From Caenorhabditis elegans (taxonomy: Eukaryota; Nematoda; Chromadorea; Rhabditida; Rhabditidae), in NCBI RefSeq assembly GCF_000002985.6, contig NC_003282.8, positions 1-64,000 on the forward strand: a stretch of DNA of 64,000 nucleotides, in the 5' to 3' direction. Below, in pieces: positions 35,901-47,900 of this stretch. Numbering within the stretch: the stretch's first letter is position 1; the number at the start of each line of letters is the position of its first letter. The notes beneath the pieces are model-generated. The model was given only the letters and a program-made list of their open reading frames with translations, did not search any database and was not told the origin of the DNA. Position numbers and translations under genes: made by a program.

Positions 35901-38900
35901 TTGGAAATTTCAGAATTTCATTTTCAAATGACAAAATTTTTGCATCCTATGAATGTTCCTACATCTATTCTGAAAAGCATGCAAATCCAATGAGAATATC
36001 TAAAGAAAACGGCAAAAATTTTCAAAAAAGGCACAGTTTTAAGTGTTTCCGTCTTATTAAAAAAATTCCTCGAAACATTTCCGGCAAATCGGCAAGCCTG
36101 CAATTCGCCGAAAATGAAAATTTTCGGCAAATCGGAAAACCGGCAGGTTGCCGGAATTGAAAACTTCCTGTAAATCGGCAAACCGGCAAATTGCCGGAAT
36201 TGCAAACTTCCTGTAAATCGGCAAACCGGCAAATTGCCGGAATTGAACTTTTCCGGCAAATCTGCAAACCGGCAATTTGTCGATTTACCTTTTCAAAATA
36301 TCATTCGTCCTATAATTCTATGATGAAATGGATTCCTATAGAATCCTATAATGTTCCCCATGACTAGAAACAGTTCCACCTCCAAATCAGATAATATTTC
36401 TAATACACTTTTTTTGTTCGTTTCACTTTCCAATGTTTCTTTCTCTTTTGTACTCACCATCCTTCTGATGTCGAATCAGCCCGTCGAGTCGCGCAATGAC
36501 CATCGGAACCCGTTGTCCACACCGCCTGACAAGCTCGACCGCATGCAGCCGGTCGTGTCCTTCCATGGATTCCGTTCCCACCTGGACAATCCGGTCGCCG
36601 ACGCAAACTCCCTGCAAAATGTTCGGCGTATGTTGCTGGAGAGAGATAACGATCGATGCGCTCCCTTCAATGAAGGACACTGAGAGGAGGGGAAGAATCT
36701 GCCCCTTCTCTCTTTCTTTTAAAATCGAAAAGAGGCAGAAGAGACGACGACTTTTATACTTATTTTTAAATTAATTAATTAATTAACTAAATCTATTTTT
36801 TCCAAAAAATGATCAGTCTCCTCCTCGTCTTTCTATCACAGATCTCATTAATATTAGGTGCCCCACAAACTATATTATGCCTTATTCACACTGCAACACC
36901 GAGTCACGAAACACGGGTAGGTTATTGATTTTTTTTGGAGATGTTCTAGATGTTCGTTCTCGACGCTTTGTTATTTTGTTCCGATGAAGTCTTTAAGCAT
37001 CGAAGATCAGCGTTTTCACTAATCGTGCAAATTTGACACAACGAACTTCCATAATGATTACCGGTTTTTGTGTTGTTTCTCTATTGTTGATCGAAATCCG
37101 TGAAACCATTAAAACAACAAAACAATCAGATTTTTGAAAAAAGTTAATCGACAACACGATTTGCTCTTTTTCTTCTGAGCAAAATGTTTTGTCGATTTAG
37201 TGTTATTTCTATCGGAAGGAGAAATAACGTAGGGCACTAGAAACTAAAAAATTATGTAAATTTTTGAATTTAAAGATACTTCTTAAATTGACAACACTCG
37301 TTGCTTATTATTAAATTGAGCAAAAATGTGTGTCAATTTAATTTTCATTTCGTTTAAAGTCTTTTATTGCATAGATCAAAAATTAAATTGACAACTCTTT
37401 TTGCTCATTTTTATTTCTCGTATTTATACACTTTTGCACAATTATACACACGTTATACACGTAAATGGCACTACAAAAAATGAGCTAATTGTGTTGTCAA
37501 TTTCCAGAATATTAGCAATTTTTGGTACGAATTGCTTTAAAAGTATAGAAGAATTCGTGATTTTTGTTTCATTAAATACAATTTCAGGCAAAAACAATAC
37601 TCGAAACGTGGGTTCAACACTGCGATGACTTCTTGTTCTTTACGGATTCGAAAATGAACGATTCGATCCCACATATTTATTATCCGTTATTGAACTCAAG
37701 AGATCACTCGTGGGAGAAGATTAGGAGGGTTTTTAAGTGAGTTTTCATGTTTTTTAAAGTGATACTTCTGAGAAAAATTCTATAAAGAGGGTTGAATTTC
37801 CCTAAAAGCTACAATTAATTTCGGTATTTTTGGGTAATTTTTAGTCTAACTGAGTCTAGAAATTCCATACCTTTACTACAACTTCAAGAAACATGAAGTT
37901 TGTGTTCTGCACTTAGCCCTATCCAAACAATTAAGCGATATCTAAATGTGAATCTCCTCTACGACCTCCTTTAATGGTTTTCGTACTTCTTTTGTCACTA
38001 CTCCCACCTTTACCGTTTATAAAACCAAAACTGAGCAATAGGGACTTATTTAAAAAATATCTGCATTAATGGAAATTTCCAGATACGTACGTGATAAGAT
38101 CACCAAAAAGTATGACTGGTATTATCGAGCCGACGACGACACGTACGCACTCATGCATAACATGCGAACGCTTCTCGACAACTATTCGCCCACAAAACAT
38201 CACTATCTCGGGCTGCAGTGGAACTTTTTCACAGTAAGTGAGCGATGGATGGGTTGAATTTTTCGGAAATATATTCAGGTCTATCGAAAATAGAAAAAAA
38301 ATCATGCTCATTTTTTTCATGTTTCCCAAAAAAAATGTCAAGACCGGGTACAGTAGTTTTGAAGCAAAATCGCAATATTGAGCGTCTGAGTGATTGTCAG
38401 TAAATTTTGACTAACTGATAGAATTAATTTCCAGCCACGTGGTTTCAACGACGGGTCATCATATATCTTATCAAGGCCTACAATGGAGGCTTTCAACGAG
38501 GTGATGCTGGATCCGGACAGGTGTCCGGATCATCATCGAGCAGAGGAAGATCAGGAGGTGTGTTTTAATGGGAATTCACTTAAAATTGAAAATGTTTAAC
38601 TTTCCTACTTTGAGCATTTTTTTAAAAATTGTTTAATTTTAAAATTAGATTTTTTGACGAAAAACCAAAAAATGGTACTCAAATATTTTTTGCAAATTCG
38701 ACAGGTCGACCGCACAACCAAAACTTTTTGATTATTTCCGAAAAATTCGAAACATAATTAAATATACCAGTGTTCGACTTTTCCAGCAAAAGAAAACCTC
38801 GATTTTGTAATTTCTAAATTATTCTAAACCAGTTGTAAGTAAAAATCCCAAAATTTCAGCTAGCAAAATGCCTGGCCCACATGGAAATCTATCCGGAGGA

Positions 38901-41900
38901 TATTCGTGACGAAATGGGTTCCGAACGAATTCAACATTTTCATCCATTAGAGCAGCTAACCATCTATAAGGATACATTTAACCGCCGACTGGCCTATTAT
39001 CCGGCGATGAAGGAGGACGAGAATTTTAGTGATAAAATGATTAGTTTTCATCACGTTTCGCCGTATGAGATGCGGTTAATGGATTATATTTTTTATCGAT
39101 TAGATAAACCTTGACATTAGATTTTTTTTCGCTTCCTATTAGGAAACACCAATTTACGACTAAAACGCAATTCGACAACACATTTTGCTCACTTTTTCAA
39201 AACTTTTGTGTCGTCGAAATTTTTTTTACGATTTTTCAGAGATAATCGAAAAAACGTTATGTGTAGATTTACACAACTCTAGTGTACACCCCGAGGAAAA
39301 GGGATATTGACTGAAATTTCGAATTCTTACCGCTTTCATTCCGGCTCCATTGTCGGCGACAAGCTTCACATACACTCCTGGAACTCCGTTGAGATTCCCG
39401 TCGACTAGGGTAAGACCCAGACCGTTGGCGGGGTCTTTCACGAGCAAAATGTCAAATTGCATGCCACGTGGCGTCACGTTCCCGTTGTCAGTCGAGTCGA
39501 CGCGCTCAAAGTTTTCAGCTTGGGAATCTGGAAATGGGTAGGGATTTTCAGTTAATTTTCAATTTTTTTACAATTTTTTTGAGGTTTTAAAATCGATAAA
39601 ACATATATTTTGAATTAGTGTACGTATTTTATTAATTAAAACAAACTAGAACTTTTTTTGAATTTCAAGAAAACTTTTTACGAACTTTCAAAATTACCAC
39701 TATTACCCCACAATATGTACTCAAATTTTACAACAAAAAAAAACCAACCACAAACAATTCCTTCATCAACCGTATCATATTGAGCCGCGAATTTCGACGA
39801 CGGTGCCGGTGGTGGCAGTTCGGCGGGTCGGTTGGCCGCCGGTTTTTCCTGGCTCACTGACATTTTCGCAAAGATCTGATCGGCAGAGGCGAGCAGTGGA
39901 GTTGATGGAGGTGATTCTTCGAGACCTTCTGTATACGAACACGATATTATTACAACAGGAGTAACAATTGTATAAATCCAAAACACGTTCAAAAGCTTAA
40001 ATTGTCTAAAATAAAAACTTACGCCGTATAGGCGCCGGCGGGATAGTCTGCCCTTCAACAATCACGTCTGGCATCGCCTGAATCGTATTCTCGTGCCGGA
40101 GCGTGCTCTTCCACTGACGCATCTTCATCATCCAACGATGTTGGGAGGCGGCGAATCGCACGAAATAGGAGGATCTGGAATATATATACGATGTAGGGTA
40201 CTGTAGGATTACTGTAGAGGTAATTTAAGGATACATTAGGGTACTCTAGGTGTAGGAGTAAATGAGTACAGTAGAAATACTATTGGGGTACTGTAGGGGC
40301 ACTCTAGGATTACTGTAGGATTAATACAGGAGTACTGTAGAAGTACTTTGGTAGTACTGTATAGGTACTGTAAGATTAATGTAGGGATACTATAGAATTA
40401 CTGTGGGTGTCGAAAAATGCTCACTTCGAGTGATGATCCGTATAAAATGTGCTCTCAATTTGCTCATCGTGAGCTCCAACGGCAACAATCACAAATCGCT
40501 TCTTATCGAATTGCAGGGTCTGCGTCTGCGGCCAAACATGCTCGGCAATCACCTCACGGGCTCCTCCCTGGAAGATTTTTCAATTTTTTTTTTCAAATTT
40601 TGTTTTTATTTGAAGTTGGGATTAGGTAAATTAAGACTTAAAAAAGCAAGTAATTTAGGTAAAAATTCAAGAAAAACACATATTTTCTCTGAAAAAAGGT
40701 CACTCGAAAAAGCGAAAAGTATCTTCTTTTAAATTTACATGCACTTCAAATAAAGAGGATACGGCAATTTTTCTCATATTAACATTCACAAACATAAGGT
40801 TCATTTCCTGTTCATCTCGGCAACAAAAGGGATGAGTTTTTACCTGTCTCGCAATACTCATATACTTATTTGGGATGTGATGATTCTGTAAAGTTGGGGG
40901 TCTAACCGATACCAAGGTAGGCAGGCATGTTTTCGTGCCTACTAGCCTGCCTACAAGCCTGCCTGTTCACATTTGAATTAACGAATTAAAGAAACCCCGA
41001 AAAATCTGGATCTGGTTCAAAGTTCAGAAGAATGTGAAAATTAAATAAAAATTAAGTTTTCAATTTTTTAAAATTTTGCGTATATTGCTCAACAACTTTT
41101 CAAAAAGTTCTACAAAATTCCAATATCAAATTTCTTATTCTTTCTGTTTTCTATATCTAATCAATTTCTGTCTACCTGCTGCTCATAAATCGATATTCCA
41201 CGTGGCATAATTCCAATCCAAAGCGATGACCCAGTATCAGGATCGAACGGAGATGCTCCGTGAGCTGATGTTGGCTTCGTTCGGAACACACGATGCACAT
41301 GCGCTCCAAAATCTGGGTGTCGCTGACAGATTTGAATGTATTTGTGCTTGGCCTCAGAAATCCGGGTGCCCGCGTAATGCCCGTGCAGCTCGGCGAGAAT
41401 GTTCTTCAGCCGTGACTGATCTTCAAATGAGCTATACTTCTTGGGCAGGTAGTGTTGAATATCGAAATAATCGGTGATCACCGGTGGCGGTCGATTTCCA
41501 AATTCGGCTTGGAGGGCGAGCGCGGCGAGTTCGAATGCTGCGTCTCTTTTGGGTTGGATTCTCTCTTCGAGTACGTCTCGTCTACATTGTAGATACAACT
41601 CGTTCATCGTTACGTCTGTTCTGCAAAAATTAGAGAATTAGGTATAGAAAATTAATTTCGTTAAATTAAAGTTGATTTTTATTCGGAATTTTTTAATCCA
41701 AAATCTCGAAAAAACATTTTTGTTTCAAGTGATTTTAGTGAAATAATTCAAACTTTATGTATGTTCAACAAATTCGAAATGAGTTTTTAAAAAAGTGGAA
41801 CACTTAAATTTTGATATCAAATTTTTTTCCCAAGTTTCACCAAAAAAATGCTCACAAATATTTTTTTAGAAAAAATAAAATCTTGAATTTTCCACATTTT

Positions 41901-44900
41901 TAAACCCTTAAAAAAAAAGAAAAATTGAAATTTTGGTGCCGAAATTTTCCAGATAATTAAAAAATATTTTCGAATTTTTAAAAAATTTTGCGCTAATTTC
42001 AATTTTATCGCTGGAAAATTCAAAAAAATATTGATTTTTCCTCTATTTTTTGCTAATTTTTCTTCATTTTCTTTACAATAACTCTTTCCCGTACTTGATG
42101 AAATCCAAAATCTGCGGATAAAATTTGAATCGTAAGTGCAACACGTATGGCACCTTAACGCCCACGCGTGCCACACTTTTCCATCCGGACGGTGCAAACT
42201 TTTCGAGCCGTTGATGATCCTCTATAAAGTAGTGCTCGCCATCACGAAGGAACGAGAGCCCGAAGAACACGTGCTCATTGATATTCATGTTCTGGACGAT
42301 AAGAGAGAACACGTCACGCGAGATGACGTCACTTCGGCATGCCACTTCAACTTTTTGGCCGTTCAGGAGCTCGACGACGACTTCGGTGTCCTCGACGCGG
42401 TGTAGGCTTATGCGTTTCTGGAATAATGTTGATTTAAAGGCTAATAGGTTGAAGCTCTGTAGGCAGGCATGTAGGCAAGTAGTCAGGCCCTAGGCATCGA
42501 CAGGCTCGTAGGTAGCAGGCAATCACATAGAAAAGTAGGCAGGCACGTAGGCGTTTACGTAGGCAAGCAGGAAGGCGCATAGGCTAGTGAATAGACACAG
42601 GCAAGCAGGCAAGCAGACCTGTTCATGCCAACAAGAAAGAAATTACTCGAGATTTTACCTTTTTCGTAGCTGGAGCACGGAGCCGAATGTTCTGATGTCG
42701 GGTTAGGTCGAAGAACTCGGGAATCGCACGGGTCTGAAAAATGGGAACTTATTAGCTGACTTTTTCATCAAAAAATTGGTTTTTTTCTCAATTTTTACGA
42801 GAATTCGGTGATTAATGGGGATTTTTTACTCACCTTCCGTTTTCCTCTCATACTCCGAACACTGGTGACACTTCGCCGCGTCGACTGCCTTCCACTGATC
42901 CTTGATGGTACTAGAGAGTTTCTTCGTTTTAAGATCGGCGACTCCTGAGCAACGACAACTGGTGCAGGCACTAAAAAAATTTTTTAGAAAAATAGCATTC
43001 AATTCGGAGAATTTTTTTAACATTTTGAAATTTTGTCCAATTAAAAATTGAAAAGGAAATATTGTAGTAAAAATCTAGAATCCCAAATATTCAGTATTTA
43101 AAAACATTTCGATCAATTTTAAAAAACTCATTTCGAAAAAAAAAACTTAGGCTCTTGAAAGACGATAGAGAATTTCTAAATTTTTGAAGGTGTTAGGAAA
43201 ATTAGCGCTAAAAACGACAGGAATGTCACATCAGAATTGCTCAAATTCTCAAGCTCCACACTCGGACTAAAAATAGCTAATGACGTCGTGGTAACTGAAA
43301 ATTGGAGGAAGACGCCGTGGTTAGGACAGGAAAAAGGAAAAAAGTGAAAGACGACGAAAAGAAGAAGAAGAAGAAGTTTGAGGGTGTCGAGGCGAGAGCA
43401 CGCGGGTGCTCTCGAAATTAAATTAAAATCGAGCTCCGCTGCCGACGATTCGTCTTCCAAAAACTCCAGAATCTGGTCTCAAATTTCTCAATGCATTCGG
43501 AATAGGCTAGCGCCCGTGGCGTAATCAATCGACATCCCCCGTCGCAACAGAAAGAGAGAAGAAGAGAAATATACGTGGGTGGATACCGTTATTAATGAAA
43601 TTCATGCATAATAATCTGAATATACATGAAAACGCCCTTACAAGACAACCTCAGAGAACGGGTTGGCCGGTAAATGTGGCGGCGGCGCCCGGCGAGAAGC
43701 TGAAGAAGCAGCAGCATTTTTTTGAATATATATTTTCTCAATATAAAACGAGCGCTGCCACTTCAAGTGAGAGGTTTATAGTGTGCAATTTTTTCGTTTT
43801 GAAGAAGCATTGATTTTGAAGGTTTTGAGCGTTCAGAAACAGTCTAGTTCAGTTGAAAATTTTATTTAAATTTAATTCCCTATTTTTCAAAGTAAATCAT
43901 ATTTTAAGTTAGGCTGAAAACAGGTGTATGTAATTTTTTCCGGCAAACTGCAAAGCGCCAATTTGCCGAAAATAAAAATTTCGGGCAAATCGGCAACTTG
44001 CCAAAAATTTTCGGCGAATAGTAGTTTTGCACATTTTTTTGTAAATTTCAGAATTCAAATTTTAATTGGCAAAATTGTACGCATATGAATTTTCCTACAT
44101 CTATTTTGAAAAGTAAGCTAATTCTATGAAAATATTGTAAAAAAAAGGGAAAAAATTTCAAAAAGGCACAGTTTCAAATGTTTCCGTTGTATTCCTCTAA
44201 ACGTTTCAGGCAAATTGATATCCGGCAAACGGCAAATCGGCACGCCGAAAATGAAATTTTCCGGCAAATCAACAAACCGGCAATTTCCACCACGGGTAGA
44301 CAAAATTCGCCGTTCAGCAATTTTAAACAAGAATTGTATTTTTAATGGAATAAGCTTAATGAGCAAAAATTATAAAAAACGGCAATTAGCCGACTTTGTC
44401 CTTTTCCGGAAAAATGCAGTATCGGTGCGATTTTGAAGAAAAATTTCGTATACCGCTGTATTGATAGTTATGGTTAAAATTTGAAAGTTTCCCAATTAAA
44501 AATTGCGCAGTTAAGTTTTTTTGTAATTAATCCCAATTGTTTGAAAAACGAACTCACTATTGGCGGCGGCGCCCGGCGAGAAGCTGAAGAAGCAGCAGCA
44601 TTTTTTTGAATATATATTTTCTCAATATAAAACGAGCGCTGCCACTTCAAGTGAGAGGTTTATAGTGTGCAATTTTTTCGTTTTGAAGAAGCATTGATTT
44701 TGAAGGTTTTGAGCGTTCAGAAACAGTCTAGTTCAGTTGAAAATTAATCCCAATTGTTTGAAAAACGAACTCACTATTAAAATTGTGTTAGTCCTATCGA
44801 TACTAGAATATGGAAAGTATGAAAAAGAGAACAATGTAGATAATTCAGAGGAGGTCGTAAAAAATCATGTTTTATGATTCATAACAATTGAATGAGAAAT

Positions 44901-47900
44901 CGATATTAAATGCAGATTTCTTTTTGTTTGAAGAATTTAATTCCACTCGATTTAAATTTTACATGTAGGATATTTGATTTGTTTGTTCTATTTTCAATAG
45001 AAAAAGTGTAGTTTTACGACGGTTTTTGGTTTTTTTTTCAAATTTTCTAACAATGTTTTTAAACCTACTGGTGTGTGTTATGATTTTTTTTCGAACTAAA
45101 CTCACCTTGCTTCTGTGGTTCTTTGTACTCGTCGGCCATCAAAATCGGCGTGTGAGATTTTGGATCGGCGGATACAGACGTCTGAAATTGACACATAATT
45201 ATAAGTTATTAAATCAGTAATTGCATCATATGAATAACTAGTTGAAAATCACCGATATTTATGAGTTAATTTGTATTAAGGTAGTCTCCATGTAGAGTCC
45301 AGAGTTTTCTCAAAGAGCGGGGTTTAATTAAAAAAATTGAACAAACTTTTATATGAGGGAATGCATAATAATAACGTTTTTCTATCTCATGCGCTCAAGT
45401 GCTCAAAAAACATTTAAAATATTTTTCCTGCAATTCTTTTTTGAAAAAAAACTAGTTTTGTATTACCAGAATTACCAAAGTAAAACGGACAAAAAAATGC
45501 AGAAAAATTGGCGATTTGGTGAATAACATTTTATTTTCTCAAAATTTTGTCAGATTCATATCTTTTCTATATGTTTAAATTTTTTAACTCGAAAAAAGTT
45601 CAAATTTTTCAAATTTTCAACGCCGTTTTTCTCGAAAATATCTTTACGAACCTTTCGATATTTCTCAAAAATCGCATCAATATCCTCCTTCTCATCAACT
45701 TCTTCCTCAACAAACCGATCAACAACCACCGGTTCCTCAATTTCCCTTGACTTCCGATATCTAGGCGGTCGTACCGATTTCGGAGCCTCCTCAACTTCCA
45801 GATCCTTCCGTAGAACTGGAACTACCACTGCTGGATCTTCTTCCACCACTTCTTCCTCCTCTTCTCTTCTAATATCCGATGCATTCGAGTATCTCTGTCT
45901 GGCAGCAAGCTTCGCCTCCTCTGCCAACGATACATTCGACGGCTTATGCCTTGCTCGGTTGGCTCGGAGAGCTCTCTGAGCCTCCTCAAGCGGTGAGAGC
46001 CCAGTTTCCAAATGAACCGCCGAGTAATGATGAAGTGGTGGGGAATTGTCAAAGTCGGCGTCATAGGCGTTATCAAAAGCCGGGATAGCCTTCGGTTTGG
46101 GCTTCTCCTCTGGAATTTGAGCCATCACAATTGGCTCATCCTCGTGAATTGAGGCTTCCACAATTTCTTCGGAAGAGGAGGAGAGCCGGTGAGCTAGTTG
46201 CTCTTTTTTGTGGAGCTTCTTCTCGCGGAGCTGGTTTTCGTTAGAGTTTCCAGACTGAAAAAAAATTGTGGATATTAGGGTTGGGATTTTTTGAAAAAAA
46301 AAATCTAGGTATTCATATTTTCTCCATTTGTTTTTCAATTTATACCCTAAAAATTCCGAACTTTACGAAAAACGTACATCTTCATCAAATGGGTCTCTAC
46401 CGGACAGAGTTCCCCCTCCAAACTGTGATTCTTCTTCCTCTTCCTCATCAAACGGATTCTGATGTGGTTGCCGGCGATATTCCTCGGCAGCTTTTGTAGG
46501 TGCTGGTGGCGGGGCTACCGGGGCAGCTGTATCAGTAAAATCATCGTCAAATGGAGACTTGGGACCAGGTGAAGCTGCGGAGGAAATGTTGTTTCTGGAA
46601 CTTTTTTGGAATTTTTATCCATCAATTTGTATAAATATGCTAATAAATTTGATAAAAGGATGTGAATTTTTTAAAATAAGTTTTTCTAGAAGTGCACATT
46701 CTTCAGCTCGAAATTTAAATTTTTGCACAGAAAAAATCTCATTAAAAAAAGGTTTTTTGGATTTTTTTTCGAATTTTTCAATCAATTTTCGGATTTTTTT
46801 TCCCAACACATACTTCCCAGAGGTGTCCAACTCAATAGAGTATTCCTCAATAAACGTCTCATCGAGCCTTGTACTCTGTGATAACGGAGATCCAATTCCG
46901 CCGAGGTGACTCTCATCAAGGAATTGACGTTCGGGGGACGCAGATTCTCGGCGGTTTTGGGCTGGAGCCGGAGTTTCTGGAGCCACTGGTGGCGGCGGAA
47001 CATCATCAAAATCTGTGAACGGAGACGATTCCTTCTGTGTACTGTTGCCGGATGAAGTGGATGTTAGTGCATCATCTTGATTATCATCTTCGAAATATTC
47101 GACGGCTCGTTTCACATTGTTATTCGCAGTACTCGTCGTAGTGAAAACCACTTCTCCTTGTAATTCTGAACCGTGTCGTTCCATTCCGTTTGTGGAGAGA
47201 AAATCGTCATCTAGGTCGTCAATATCCACGTCGATCTGCAAGAAAATTGAGGGGAAATTCGTTTGAAAAAATCAAAAAAAAAATTTTATGGCCAAAAATG
47301 CATTTTTTTTAAACAAAAATTCGTTAAAAATATCAAGAAAATTTTTTTCACAAACATCGTTGCAGTTTTATTTGTTTTTTTTTGTGAATTGATTTTTCTG
47401 GGTTAGTTTTTGGCAAAAGTTGAATTTTTGGAGTAAAAATTGATTTTTGATTTTTTTTTCTATTGAAATTTGACTTTTTTGTTTTTTACTGTTGATTTAG
47501 ATTTTTTATTTGCAAAATTGTATTTTTCGGTTTTATTTGCTGAAATTTTTTTCGCGAAAGATGAATGTTCAAAGCAAAAATTAAGTTTTTAGTTTTTTTT
47601 CCAGAATTTTTATAACAATTTTTTATGGATTTTTCGTTTAAAAAATTGATTTTTCGTTTAAAAAATAGATTTTTCGTTTAAAACATTGATTTTTCGTTTA
47701 AAAAATTGATTTTTCGGTTTGGTCTCTTCTGCAAGAGTATTTATTTTCGGAAAATTTTTAAAAATTTTTTTTAAATAAAAAAACAGTTACCTGATTCGTG
47801 TCCTCATCACCCATTAATTCTTCATAAATGCACATAAGCATCGAAGCTGGATCTCTGCCACGTAGTTGGTTCCTGAAATGACTTTTTTTTTTGAAAAAAT

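Larger units (their letters stand above)
24227..47730 (-). repeat. Right arm of 23.5-kb inverted duplication (ancestral copy)
   Basis: Mirror image of 149-23654. At its outer edge (about 47728-47730) the sequence continues without interruption into the upstream exons of the same scaffold gene (47791-48844). This continuity identifies the right arm as the original locus. Its inner edge meets the unique spacer at 24226/24227. Confidence 0.97.

Noticed and set aside
149..47730. Palindrome as an artefact of missed sequencing adapters or assembly reflection
   Set aside because: Not preferred: the arms differ at six sites, a unique 572-bp spacer separates them, and the left arm ends in telomere with a clean junction instead of mirroring the 16 kb beyond 47730. 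It remains the first thing to test with raw reads.
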